Shown: one piece after another, positions 1 through 9,182 of the stretch
Layout: each line of letters starts with the position of its first letter
Numbering within the stretch: position 1 is the stretch's first letter
From: Candidatus Parcubacteria bacterium
GTDB taxonomy: Bacteria > Patescibacteriota > Minisyncoccia > Phycocordibacterales > Phycocordibacteraceae
NCBI GenBank assembly: GCA_021731495.1
Contig: JAKFXG010000030.1
Coordinates: forward strand, 1-40,245
Direction of reading: 5' to 3'
DNA: 40,245 nucleotides
Notes under the pieces: generated by a model
The model's input: only the letters and a program-made list of their open reading frames with translations
Databases searched by the model: none
What the model was told of the DNA's origin: nothing
Program-made: the position numbers and the translations under genes

Positions 1-108
1 ATTGATTTGATGGAGTGTCAGGATTGCAATGGTACTGGCATTGAATCGGAATCCCACCCGAAGCTTGTGGCCGGTGAACCCTACGTCGGCGGAAGCCCAC
101 ACTCTTGA
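1..108 (+). CDS. C-terminal fragment of an unknown protein (…ECQDCNGTGIESESHPKLVAGEPYVGGSPHS*), truncated by window edge
   Basis: Frame 1 open from base 1 to TGA at 106-108; CxxCxGTG zinc-knuckle-like motif; followed by GC hairpin. Confidence 0.4.
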   Translation: MDLMECQDCNGTGIESESHPKLVAGEPYVGGSPHS

Positions 109-113
109 ACAAC

Positions 114-142
114 CCCGCGCGTGCGCTTGGGCGCCGCGCGGG
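114..142 (+). terminator. GC-rich hairpin followed by short T run
   Basis: CCCGCGCG ... CGCGCGGG then ATTTGTTTTT. Confidence 0.5.
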
Positions 143-182
143 ATTTGTTTTTCACACCATTGTGCGTCAAGATGGGCCATAT

Positions 183-255
183 TGGGGAGTGGTGTAACTG
201 GTAACACGCCTGCCTTTGGAGCAGGAGACTCTAGGATCGTCCCCTAGCTCCCCAG
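183..255 (+). tRNA. tRNA-Gln(TTG)
   Basis: TGGGGAG/CTCCCCA acceptor, anticodon arm CCTGC-CTTTGGA-GCAGG, T arm CTAGG-ATCGTCC-CCTAG. Confidence 0.9.
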
Positions 256-256
256 C

Positions 257-310
257 CGAATTGAAGTTTTTTACAAGTAGAGCGTTCCATTAGAAAAAAG
301 CTTCAATTCG
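257..310. repeat. Long hairpin immediately 3' of tRNA-Gln
   Basis: CGAATTGAAGTTTTTT (257-272) pairs with AAAAAAGCTTCAATTCG (294-310), one bulge. Confidence 0.75.
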
Positions 311-423
311 CTTCGCGGGCGCCGCTAGGCGCCAAGAAGAGTATTTGAAGTATAAAAATCGCGTCGAAATCAGCAGACTTTCGACGATGGTTTTGAGATA
401 GGTTCGGACTCCGAGGAGCATCC

Positions 424-1038
424 TCAAATGAACATTTGAGCTAGAAGTGCAATGCCCGTAAAAAATAAAAGTCCTAAAACTATAAAGGTATGTTTGCCTA
501 GCACATTTGCCAAAGTCGGTGTTTTACAAAATTCCCTGTCCGCTTGTCTGTCCCGATAATCCAAGAGCAATTCATATGAGTACACCAAACTCGCAACAGC
601 TATATACACAAGAAGATTTTGAGTAAATGGTTGGACAAAAAGAATCGCTATCGCTGACGACCAGACCAGTGTTGCGAGAATAGGTATGTTGGGCTTGAGG
701 AAGAAAGAATAGAATATCGAAAAAAGATATACCACCGCGAACATAAGTAGATACTCTCCTAGAAAAAGCGTAGACCACCCGACTCCTACTATCAGAAGTC
801 CGATTGAGATATAGAAAGCCTGTTGACGAGTGATTTTACCGCTCGGTATGGCGCGGTTTATATGACCAAGACTATCTTTGGGAGCATCAACCCAGTCATT
901 GAAAGCAAAAGAGAACAAAAGAAACAGCAATGCGCCTATGCCGTAATAAATGGAGCTTGAGAAAAAAGAGAGAAGCAGCCCCACCCCAAGAGACTTAATA
1001 AAACGCGTTGTCTGTATAAACCCAAAAATCATCTTCAC
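424..1038 (-). CDS. UbiA-family prenyltransferase-like membrane protein
   Basis: FNDWVDAPKDSLGHINRAIPSGKI resembles the NDxxDxxxD...NRPxxxG motif; multiple TM segments; second DYRDRQAD motif. Confidence 0.7.
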   Translation of the reverse strand: MKMIFGFIQTTRFIKSLGVGLLLSFFSSSIYYGIGALLFLLFSFAFNDWVDAPKDSLGHINRAIPSGKITRQQAFYISIGLLIVGVGWSTLFLGEYLLMFAVVYLFSIFYSFFLKPNIPILATLVWSSAIAILFVQPFTQNLLVYIAVASLVYSYELLLDYRDRQADREFCKTPTLANVLGKHTFIVLGLLFFTGIALLAQMFI

Positions 1039-1329
1039 GTCTAAATTATACCTGTCCGAGGGGGGTCAATGGATTATTGCTGCAGCTGAAGATCGATGGT
1101 TACTTTCGAAAGGTGAAAAACAAAAGTGGGGAACTCAATTTACGCATGATGGCGGACAAGCACCAATGCTGTCAGACAAAGAGTCGGGCATTACTGACGC
1201 AATGAGGAAAGAGCGAGGCATTCCTGCGAGGGCGGAGCAATTATCTGTGCATTTAGGGAGTCTGAACTCTCGAGAGTGAGGTCCCCACGTCGTGCCAAAT
1301 GACCAGCTCACAAGATATAATGAACACGT

Positions 1330-1776
1330 ATGCCCAGGGTCTCACCAGAAATCTTTGCCATTTATTTTTCACCGTACACAGCCCATGCGATTGAGATAGA
1401 CGGTGTTGTTTATCCAACGGTAGAACACGCCTATCAGTGTTCGCGATACGCTGAGGATAAAATAAAAGAAGAAATTAGAGCTCAACGAAGTCCAATTGTA
1501 GCTTGGGAAGTATCTTCGAAATATAAGCATGCACAAATCCCACTCTTTAAAAGTCCTGAGTACAAGAGAGCTGTTATGAAAGATCTCATGCGTGCGAAAG
1601 CTCTGCAGCACCAAGACGTACGCAAAGCGTTGTTAGGAACCGAAGACGCACAAGTCGTGAAGCACATAACGACATATCCGCCAGGTGATGGGTTCTGGGA
1701 CGATGGAGAACATGGTGAAGGGAAGAACGAAATCGGCAAAATTTGGATGGAAATTCGAGAGGAGTTAAAAGATTAG
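1330..1776 (+). CDS. NADAR domain (YbiA/DUF1768-like) protein
   Basis: EHAYQCSRY, AKALQHQDVRKALLGT, DGFWDDGEHGEGKNEIGKIWMEIRE pattern of the NADAR family. Confidence 0.75.
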   Translation: MPRVSPEIFAIYFSPYTAHAIEIDGVVYPTVEHAYQCSRYAEDKIKEEIRAQRSPIVAWEVSSKYKHAQIPLFKSPEYKRAVMKDLMRAKALQHQDVRKALLGTEDAQVVKHITTYPPGDGFWDDGEHGEGKNEIGKIWMEIREELKD

Positions 1777-1869
1777 AAGCGTTCGAATACCGTACCGGAC
1801 GGCCAGTCAATTTGAAATACTAAGGGCCCCCGATTTTTCGGGAGCCCTTTTTGGTTGGCAATCGTGTTG

Positions 1870-2460
1870 TTAGGAACGAAAGTATCGGTCGATGGTGAAG
1901 GTGAGACCATCATGCGTCGGGCTAAGCTCATAGCCGCCCTCATCATATCCGCTCACGGCGAGCAATGGTCGCGCGCCTGGCACAGCCGCTCTAATCCAGA
2001 GTCCGTGTTTCTTGCTCAGAATCTCGAGTTCATCAGCGAAGGCCGATACTCGTGCAGTAAAGCTTTTTTGCCAGGGCAATTCTGGCCATAGAATTTCAGC
2101 CGTCCTACGCGCGCGTCGAACAGCATTTAGACGAACCTCTTCGGGCTCTTCATCTCTACGAAGGTTATCCATAGAGATTGCACGCAGTGTGTATGGGGGA
2201 GCGAAGCCGAACGGACTCCCAAACTGTTCCTCCGATATGAAGCCGCGAACATCGTGGAGTCTTCCGTCGGGACTTTGGACAGCCGCATGGCGAATCACTT
2301 CGCCGTTCATGAGACCGACTATCGGCCAACCAAGCCCTTGATGAAGTGCTGTCGCGAAGGCATAGCACGCACCATCGAGATACATTGTAAGGCACTCTTC
2401 GTGAAGTGCTTCCCAAGACTCTTCATCTTGTTCCAGCAGTTTATGAATGATCGTTGGCAT
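1870..2460 (-). CDS. Hypothetical protein, possible papain-like Cys-His-Asp fold
   Basis: Start refined to ATG 2460 with AAAGGAGG upstream; GACYAFATAL...IRHAAVQ..DGRLHDVRGF. Confidence 0.6.
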   Translation of the reverse strand: MPTIIHKLLEQDEESWEALHEECLTMYLDGACYAFATALHQGLGWPIVGLMNGEVIRHAAVQSPDGRLHDVRGFISEEQFGSPFGFAPPYTLRAISMDNLRRDEEPEEVRLNAVRRARRTAEILWPELPWQKSFTARVSAFADELEILSKKHGLWIRAAVPGARPLLAVSGYDEGGYELSPTHDGLTFTIDRYFRS

Positions 2461-2683
2461 GTGCCCCTCCTTTGTCGAATTGAGAGCCGTGATACTCAAA
2501 GGTCTGGTGTAGAGAATGCCATAAAATATATAAAAGACAAATACCTAAATTACTTTCGCATAGGTCGAGTCTTCTCTATGTGGAAGTGGAGAAGTTTCTA
2601 TTGTCCTTTTGGGGAAAATTCTCTATAGTCGCTTTCAGAAGTTATTTCGTTTCTCTGAAATCTAGAAAGAGGGGATAGAACAG

Positions 2684-3034
2684 ATGAAACACTATGCCGA
2701 GCGCAGACCGTCTCGCGTCCCTAAAACGATAGTCCCAGTGACATACCCGCCGTTTGTTCAGGCTCTCATCGAGTCTATTTCTGACTTGATCGATGGGGCC
2801 GAGAACATTGTGGGGAGAAGGGAATCCAGTCAGCGGGGGACTAACAGTGTTCGCTTCAATTCAATCGCAAACGTCAGTTTGGAAATCTTCATCAATGCCC
2901 GGGACGCAAGGTATATCCTCTTCATCCTGACGGAACATGTGAAGGTGTCTGGTGGTGAAAAGGCATCCGAACTCATATTCAATCGCTTAAAGGCAAAAGG
3001 CTACTCCGTGGAGTACAGCCGTACTTGCCGATAG
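2684..3034 (+). CDS. Hypothetical protein (116 aa)
   Basis: ORF with AAAGAGGGG upstream and a strong terminator hairpin just downstream. Confidence 0.6.
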   Translation: MKHYAERRPSRVPKTIVPVTYPPFVQALIESISDLIDGAENIVGRRESSQRGTNSVRFNSIANVSLEIFINARDARYILFILTEHVKVSGGEKASELIFNRLKAKGYSVEYSRTCR

Positions 3035-3038
3035 TTTT

Positions 3039-3066
3039 ATGCCCGGACCGTGTGAGGTCCGGGCAT
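3039..3066 (+). terminator. Intrinsic terminator
   Basis: ATGCCCGGACC ... GGTCCGGGCAT followed by TTTTCG. Confidence 0.75.
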
Positions 3067-3147
3067 TTTCGTTCTCTGAGGTTCTTCCGAGTAAAAATAA
3101 CCCGCGCCGAAGCGCGGGTAGGGAAGACGAAGACTACCGGAAGATTC

Positions 3148-3345
3148 TTATTTCTTAGGGTTCCTAATAAATGCCGGCAGACTGCTCGAGCGTTCGTGTG
3201 GGGTAGGTAACCGCTGCTGGACGGCAGACTTCTGTGTTCTGGGGCGTTCGGCCACTTTGTCCCAGGCCTGTTGCTGTTCCCGCGCTCGTTTTCTGGCCCG
3301 CTCTCTTCGTTGGTAGAGATGGTCGTATCTCTTCGAATGGTTCAC
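3148..3345 (-). CDS. Small basic hypothetical protein (65 aa, GTG start)
   Basis: Reverse strand AAAGGAG-7nt-GTG AAC CAT; highly basic N-terminal half; flanked by hairpins. Confidence 0.55.
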   Translation of the reverse strand: MNHSKRYDHLYQRRERARKRAREQQQAWDKVAERPRTQKSAVQQRLPTPHERSSSLPAFIRNPKK

Positions 3346-4123
3346 ACACGTCTCCTTTCTATTCTGAATGCGCATCTCTTCGAGCAGTTTTGCCGAAGGT
3401 CGACAAAAGCATACATTAAATCGTATACAAGCGTCAATAAAACAAAACCCTCGCGGCAAGGCCGCGAGAGCTTCTAGAGATCCTAGTGACGCATGCTTCT
3501 GCGAGCATTGTCACGGACCCGGGACGATAGGACGCCCATATTTGGGCCCGACCCCAACGGCGGCGTCGAATGCGGGGTGCCCACAGGCACTCCTTTAATC
3601 ACCATAAGTGTCGATGCTCGGTCACGACGACCTTCATCGTGCTCTCGCTCAAGTGCGAGAAGCAATTCCCTACGTGCCCACCTCTTCCAAGGCGGTATCG
3701 GGCACGCGGAGATGAAGTGTCTCAGAACTGAAGAACTAAGTTCTTCTTGGCACACGCACAGGTGATTGCCGAAGGCATCCCAGACGTCATCATCTTCGAG
3801 TCTGGCGACGAGCTTCAACATCTTGTGACGCCCATTATTCCGGACCAACTGCCCGCTGCGAATACGTTCCCTATTTTTTGGCGACCCCGCCAGGGAATGT
3901 TCTGGATTGCTGTTACCCGGCATAAGGCATTTCAAGATTCGTCTAAACACTAGCAAGCTCCTTACTTTGTTGGTGAACCCCTAAAGGACAAAATCGGTAC
4001 TGGCCGAAACCAGTCCGATACATGCACCATACACGAAGATTTTATTTTCTCCAAAAAATCGCTCTACTTTTCTGGTGATAACTTAGATACTCCTAACCTT
4101 TCTTCAATGATTAAATAGAGGCA

Positions 4124-4279
4124 ATGAGAAATCTAAAATTCGGCACCAATTTCACCATCTTTATCCTGTTCTTTGGGGTAGCTGTTCTGGAGGCAATTCA
4201 AACCCAAAATTGGGCACGAATCGCATTTTGGGGAGCGATTGCAGTTGTATTTCTCTTGGCCGATGCAAAGAAAGAGTAA
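4124..4279 (+). CDS. Small membrane protein (51 aa): MRNLKFGTNFTIFILFFGVAVLEAIQTQNWARIAFWGAIAVVFLLADAKKE
   Basis: Short ORF below the supplied track cutoff; two hydrophobic segments; overlaps the start of the GIY-YIG ORF. Confidence 0.5.
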   Translation: MRNLKFGTNFTIFILFFGVAVLEAIQTQNWARIAFWGAIAVVFLLADAKKE

Positions 4280-4526
4280 GCCGGTACCGCACGTTGTGTA
4301 CATTCTCGAGTGTGCGGACACATCACTCTACGTCGGGTGCACCAATAACCTCGAGAAGCGGCTGAAAGAGCATAATCACTCAAAACAGGGGGCACACTAT
4401 ACTAAAATTCGTCGCCCAGTCTCTCTCAGGTACTCGGAAGCGTTTTCGAATTTAAAAGAGGCTCGGGCGCGGGAGGCCGCGTTGAAGCGACTCCCGCGCA
4501 AGAAAAAGCTCACTCTGTTACAATAG
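4263..4526 (+). CDS. GIY-YIG nuclease family protein (UPF0213-like)
   Basis: VVYILECADTSLYVGCTNNLEKRLKEHN...GAHYTKIRRPVSLRYSEAFSN.KEARAREAALKRLPRKKKLTLL. Confidence 0.9.
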   Translation: MQRKSKPVPHVVYILECADTSLYVGCTNNLEKRLKEHNHSKQGAHYTKIRRPVSLRYSEAFSNLKEARAREAALKRLPRKKKLTLLQ

Positions 4527-4533
4527 TCCCAAC

Positions 4534-5580
4534 ATGTCTATAAAAAAGCACGGAGCATTTGTGAGCGTTGCGACGCTCGCTCTTGTTTATACCCTCGGCT
4601 ACTCCGGCCTTGTTTCGTCCGAGTATCGCTCCGCAGCCGCCGATATGGTGGAGCGGTTCATTCCACTGCCGGTCCTTGATAAGGCAGACTATGATGCGCG
4701 ACTCCTTGCGCTCGCGCACCTGGATACTGCGGCCCCCTCTACCGCTTCTTCTACACAGCGGCTCTGGCCGGTTAAAACGGTCTACCCAAATGCGGGAGCC
4801 CTGCTACCTTTCAACCGTATCGTGGCCTATTATGGAAATTTCTATTCAAAAGGAATGGGCGTTCTGGGAGAATATCCGACGGACCAACTGCTCGCGATGC
4901 TCGATGCGGAAGTACAGAAATGGGAAGCGGCAGATCCAACCACGCCCGTGATACCAGCTATTCATTACATCGTGGTTGTGGCGCAGGCCGGTGCGGGTAA
5001 AGAAGGGAAGTATATTCTCCGCATGCCGGATGATCAGATCGACCATGCACTCGCTCTAGCGAAACAGGCGCACGGAATTGTGTTCCTGGACGTACAGGTG
5101 GCGTTAAGTACTTTGCAGTATGAGCTGCCTATGCTCGAAAAGTATTTAAAGATGCCTCAGGTTCATCTTGCCATCGATCCCGAGTTCTCAATGAAAAATG
5201 GCAATCGGCCGGGAACAGTGATCGGTACCTTCGACGCGACCGACATAAATTACGCCGCGGAGTATCTCGCAGGGCTCGTGCGTGAGAATCATCTGCCGCC
5301 GAAAATTCTCGTCGTACACCGCTTTACATATGCTATGGTCACCAACTATAAAAATATACGGCCGCTGCCCGAGGTGCAGATCGTGATGGATATGGACGGC
5401 TTCGGTTCCAAAGCGAAGAAGTACGGTACGTACAGCAGGGTCATAGCACCTGAACCGGTCCAGTTCACCGGCATCAAGCTTTTTTATAAAAATGATGCAC
5501 GGCCGCCCGCTGATGGCCTCCTCACTCCCGCCGAAGTGTTGAATCTCACTCCTGCGCCGATCTATATTCAGTATCAGTAA
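4534..5580 (+). CDS. Secreted/membrane-anchored hypothetical protein (348 aa), possible TIM-barrel-like fold
   Basis: N-terminal hydrophobic anchor; long ORF; alternating strand/helix pattern (VHLAIDPEFS...PKILVVHRFT...VQIVMDMDGFG). Confidence 0.7.
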   Translation: MSIKKHGAFVSVATLALVYTLGYSGLVSSEYRSAAADMVERFIPLPVLDKADYDARLLALAHLDTAAPSTASSTQRLWPVKTVYPNAGALLPFNRIVAYYGNFYSKGMGVLGEYPTDQLLAMLDAEVQKWEAADPTTPVIPAIHYIVVVAQAGAGKEGKYILRMPDDQIDHALALAKQAHGIVFLDVQVALSTLQYELPMLEKYLKMPQVHLAIDPEFSMKNGNRPGTVIGTFDATDINYAAEYLAGLVRENHLPPKILVVHRFTYAMVTNYKNIRPLPEVQIVMDMDGFGSKAKKYGTYSRVIAPEPVQFTGIKLFYKNDARPPADGLLTPAEVLNLTPAPIYIQYQ

Positions 5581-5588
5581 GAAAGAGA

Positions 5589-5617
5589 GAATCCCCGGCC
5601 ATGAGGTCGGGGATTCC
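5589..5617. terminator. Hairpin between convergent genes
   Basis: GAATCCCCGGCC atga GGTCGGGGATTC. Confidence 0.6.
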
Positions 5618-5650
5618 AGTAAGAGGTAAGAACCGAGAAGGAGCAGAAAA

Positions 5651-6412
5651 TCAGAACGCGACGACGGCGAACAAACCAATCATGCTCTTTGGCTTGTCGC
5701 TGGAGTCGGCCACGCTTCCCCATGTCCGCATTACCTGCGGGCCCACGGTGATGCTCTCGGTTATTTCGTACCCGAGGGTGATGTTCGCCGCCCACACGGG
5801 CCCATCACTTGGGGCCCAGTTGGCGGTGTACTTCCAGCCGCTGACGTCGACGGTCAGATTAGGCTTTCCCCACAGTCCGCTCAGTTTCGAGCTGACCACC
5901 GCTCCACCCGCGAGGGCGAAAGCATCGTCATGGAGGGTGAAGCTGTGTTTGTAGTCGGCGATGCCGTACGGCCGGATGCTGGTGTTGTCGCCGAGATCGA
6001 ACAGACGCGAGACTTTGACGCGAGCATCGCCGGTGTTATAGAGGTTCCCCGGCCCGGGGCCAACGCCGAAGTAGTAGTCGGCCACGGACATGTCGACATC
6101 AAGTCCGGAAACCTTGAAGCGTTTCCCCAGCCGGATGTCGATTTCTTTGCCGGTGTCGAAGTCTTGAAGTGGGGCCACAAGAAATAGGTTTCCATAGAAA
6201 CCGGTCTCTTTGTCGACGCATTCTGGCATTGCCAGAAACGCCGGACCATTCGTGGCATAGGTGCCAGTGTTGGAGAATAGCGCACGCGACGCCACCGATG
6301 TCCAGAGCGAACAACTGAATCGGTCCGACTTTTCGGCCGCATTCACGAAATTCGTCGCGGATGCGAGCAGAGCGATGACGGCGGCACCAGACATTTTCAT
6401 TGAACGGAGCAT
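5651..6412 (-). CDS. Exported putative beta-barrel (porin-like) protein
   Basis: AAGGAG-ATG start; signal peptide ending FVNAA|EKSD; alternating amphipathic strands; terminal ...SMIGLFAVVAF with C-terminal Phe. Confidence 0.65.
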   Translation of the reverse strand: MLRSMKMSGAAVIALLASATNFVNAAEKSDRFSCSLWTSVASRALFSNTGTYATNGPAFLAMPECVDKETGFYGNLFLVAPLQDFDTGKEIDIRLGKRFKVSGLDVDMSVADYYFGVGPGPGNLYNTGDARVKVSRLFDLGDNTSIRPYGIADYKHSFTLHDDAFALAGGAVVSSKLSGLWGKPNLTVDVSGWKYTANWAPSDGPVWAANITLGYEITESITVGPQVMRTWGSVADSSDKPKSMIGLFAVVAF

Positions 6413-6549
6413 GAACTTCTCCTTTTTCTGTCTTGTTTATGGACCCTGCAACGAGGCGGGGGGCTGAAAGAACTCAAATTCGTGATAGCATATTGAAACT
6501 AGCCTGTCAAGTATAAAAAGTCGGCCACGCATGGGGAATGCGCGGCCAG

Positions 6550-7068
6550 TTAATCTGCGAACGGAAGAAATTCGATATGACTGAAATCTTTTGCGCGCCC
6601 ATGGTAGTGGACGTTTGCATGGAATTTCTCACCGTGTGCAGCCTTTGAGAACCAGTGGCGATCGGCTTCGTACATTCGTTCGAGAGGGAGGTCGCTGAGC
6701 GGATACCACGCAGGAATCATGTCGGCGGTCTCCACGAGCCGACCTGAGAGGATGCGGGCCCGATACACAAATACTCCGAAATCGGGTTCGTTGCCCAACC
6801 TAAAAATGTTCAAGACTTTGTTGAGAGAAGTGAAGCGCGTGCGGCCCTTGTGGAAGACAATATAGGCGACCAACTCAAGTGACGCAGGGTCAAGCTCAAT
6901 AGCAAGCTCTTCACGCGTCTCACGGATCAAGCATCCCTCAAGCGTTTCTCCTGGTTCAAGCTTGCCGCCGGGGCCGGAGAGCACCCCGGTACCAATTTCT
7001 CCCTTCTTCTTCTCACCCAAGAGAACAGCCCCATCTTGAAGCACGATACCGAGAGTTGCGATTTTCAT
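6550..7068 (-). CDS. NUDIX hydrolase (MutT/8-oxo-dGTP diphosphatase-like)
   Basis: NUDIX box GGKLEPGETLEGCLIRETREELAI. Confidence 0.9.
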   Translation of the reverse strand: MKIATLGIVLQDGAVLLGEKKKGEIGTGVLSGPGGKLEPGETLEGCLIRETREELAIELDPASLELVAYIVFHKGRTRFTSLNKVLNIFRLGNEPDFGVFVYRARILSGRLVETADMIPAWYPLSDLPLERMYEADRHWFSKAAHGEKFHANVHYHGRAKDFSHIEFLPFAD

Positions 7069-7121
7069 GAGTTTGTATCCTCTAGTTGTGTACTCTGGCC
7101 ATATGGTATCATCCCCTGCAT

Positions 7122-7817
7122 ATGGATACCAATAACGAAACGAGCAACAAGTTTTTCTTACCAGTGGCCGTCATACTCGCCGGGCTCTTTATCGGGGGTG
7201 CGGTCATTTGGAATGGGTCTCGTCCCGCCCAAGTCGGAACAGCTCCGACAGGAGAACCTGCAGTGAACATTAAAAATGTGGATACTGCTGGCGATCCATT
7301 TATTGGTAAGGCAAATGCTCCACTAACTATCGCTGTCTGGAGCGACTTCCAGTGCCCATTCTGCAAACGGTTTGAGACCGAGACCTTGCCACTTATAGTG
7401 AAGGATTATGTTGAGAGTGGGAAAGCAAAAGTCGTCTTCCTTGATTTTGCGTTCCTAGGTCCCGATTCAACGACTGCTGCGGAATATAATCGCGCGATTT
7501 GGAAGCTATACCCCGATAAGTACTACGCGTGGCGTGCTGCGATGTATGAAGCCCAAGATGAAGAACATGGAGGATTTGGCAATGCGGCATCCATCGACAA
7601 GCTCAACGCAACAATTCCTGGCATTGATGCTGTGAAAGTAGCCGCAGACGTAAAGGCGAACGGAAGCGCTTATCAAGTGGCCGCAGACGCTGATAAGGCG
7701 GAAGCACAGAAGGTTGGGATAAATGCAACGCCATCGTTCGTCATTGGTACGCAAGTTATCCGCGGCGCATATCCGTATGCGACCTTTAAGGAAGCAATAG
7801 ACGCAGTTCTTAAATAA
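7122..7817 (+). CDS. DsbA-family thioredoxin-like protein
   Basis: N-terminal TM anchor, FQCPFCKRFETETLP active site, GINATPSFVIG cis-Pro loop. Confidence 0.9.
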   Translation: MDTNNETSNKFFLPVAVILAGLFIGGAVIWNGSRPAQVGTAPTGEPAVNIKNVDTAGDPFIGKANAPLTIAVWSDFQCPFCKRFETETLPLIVKDYVESGKAKVVFLDFAFLGPDSTTAAEYNRAIWKLYPDKYYAWRAAMYEAQDEEHGGFGNAASIDKLNATIPGIDAVKVAADVKANGSAYQVAADADKAEAQKVGINATPSFVIGTQVIRGAYPYATFKEAIDAVLK

Positions 7818-7833
7818 GTTTGTTCGACAGGCA

Positions 7834-7866
7834 CCAACGCGCGGCCGCTTTGCGGCCGCGCGTTGG
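7834..7866. terminator. Perfect 15-bp hairpin
   Basis: CCAACGCGCGGCCGC TTT GCGGCCGCGCGTTGG. Confidence 0.65.
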
Positions 7867-7880
7867 TGTATCATATCGAG

Positions 7881-8594
7881 ATGACCGTCCTACTCATCGC
7901 TTTTGCAGCATCAGTCGCTACCTTTATCGGGGGCTATTTTGCGCTCCGATTTCGCGATAAATTGCATCTGATACTTGGTTTCTCGGCGGGGGCAGTCGCG
8001 GGTGTTGCGCTCTTCGACCTCTTGCCCGAAGCTATCGAACTTGGCAGTGCGTACCATGATTCCTCGACCATCGCGCTCTTTGTTGCACTTGGTTTCTTTG
8101 GTTACCTGGTTCTCGACCGGCTCATCCTTCTGCATACCCACGAGGAAGATGATGAAGTGAACGCCCCTCGGGGTTCCTTTGGCGCGCTCACGCTCTCGGC
8201 GCACAGCTTCCTCGATGGTATGGCAATCGGCGTCAGTTTCCAGGTGTCTATTGCCGTGGGTATCGTCGTCACGGCGGCGGTGCTTACCCATGACTTCTCC
8301 GACGGTATCAATACGGTAAATCTGATATTGAAAAATGGCGGAAATTGGAAACAGGCGTTCCGCTGGTTACTCGTGGACGCGGCGGCGCCGCTTGCCGGCG
8401 CCGCATCGACGCTCTTTTTCAGCATTCCCGAATCAGCCATCGGAATCGTGCTTGCGGTCTTTGTCGGGACCTTTCTCTACCTCTCGGCGAGTGACCTCAT
8501 ACCCGAGAGCCATCACCGGCACCCGCGCGCGCTTACGACCGTCATGACGCTCTTAGGTGCACTTCTTCTCTATACAGTTGTGCATTTGGTATAA
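7881..8594 (+). CDS. ZIP family metal transporter
   Basis: HSFLDGMAIGVSFQ and LTHDFSDGINTV metal-binding TM motifs. Confidence 0.85.
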   Translation: MTVLLIAFAASVATFIGGYFALRFRDKLHLILGFSAGAVAGVALFDLLPEAIELGSAYHDSSTIALFVALGFFGYLVLDRLILLHTHEEDDEVNAPRGSFGALTLSAHSFLDGMAIGVSFQVSIAVGIVVTAAVLTHDFSDGINTVNLILKNGGNWKQAFRWLLVDAAAPLAGAASTLFFSIPESAIGIVLAVFVGTFLYLSASDLIPESHHRHPRALTTVMTLLGALLLYTVVHLV

Positions 8595-8601
8595 TTCTTA
8601 C

Positions 8602-8937
8602 ATGAAACTATTTCTTCATTGGCTCATTGCCACTCTTGCGATCCTCATTGCGGCTTACATCGTTCCGGGTGTTACGGTCACACTTGTCGGCGCGATCATT
8701 GCCGCGGTCATCCTCGGTGCGCTCAATCTCTTCATTCGCCCGGTTCTGCTCCTTCTCACTCTCCCAATAACTATCCTTACGCTCGGTCTTTTCTCCCTCG
8801 TCATCAATGCTCTTCTGGTGATGCTCGCGTCGTATCTCGTGCCTGGGTTCTCTGTGGCCGGATTCTGGGCAGCCTTCTTCTTCGCACTCGCGATCGCGAT
8901 TGTGAACTGGGTCTTCAATCTCTGGAACCGCGATTAG
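8602..8937 (+). CDS. Phage holin family (Phage_holin_4_2) membrane protein
   Basis: NLFIRPVLLLLTLPITILTLGLFSLVINALLVMLASYLVPGFSV. Confidence 0.85.
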   Translation: MKLFLHWLIATLAILIAAYIVPGVTVTLVGAIIAAVILGALNLFIRPVLLLLTLPITILTLGLFSLVINALLVMLASYLVPGFSVAGFWAAFFFALAIAIVNWVFNLWNRD

Positions 8938-8940
8938 AGC

Positions 8941-9150
8941 ATGATCGATCCGGAACTTGCCGCAAAGCTCGAAGAAATAGGCGCAAAAGCAGATCGCGCG
9001 TATCACGCGGCTGAAACGGTACGCAAATACCTTTTCTGGACAGGCGTCGTCACGGTCGCGCTCGTTGTAATCCCGCTTATCGGCCTTGCGTTCGCCATCC
9101 CGCAATTCATCAGTACCTATACGACAACCTTGAATGGACTCGGTATTTAG
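8941..9150 (+). CDS. Small single-TM hypothetical protein
   Basis: Tightly follows the upstream CDS; MIDPELAAKLEEIGAKADRAYHAAETVRKYLFWTGVVTVALVV. Confidence 0.7.
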   Translation: MIDPELAAKLEEIGAKADRAYHAAETVRKYLFWTGVVTVALVVIPLIGLAFAIPQFISTYTTTLNGLGI

Positions 9151-9153
9151 GAA

Positions 9154-9177
9154 GGGCCACCCTTGCGGGGTGGCCCT
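9154..9177 (+). terminator. Hairpin between convergent genes
   Basis: GGGCCACCC TTGCG GGGTGGCCC. Confidence 0.65.
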
Positions 9178-9182
9178 AAGTA

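Noticed and set aside
950-1279. 109-aa plus-strand ORF
   Set aside because: Overlaps the UbiA-like start region on the opposite strand; no RBS or family signal found
3483-3956. 157-aa minus-strand ORF
   Set aside because: Possible gene (MLKLVARLEDDDVWDAFGNHLCVCQEEL...) but no clear RBS or family; left out of the feature list as unsupported
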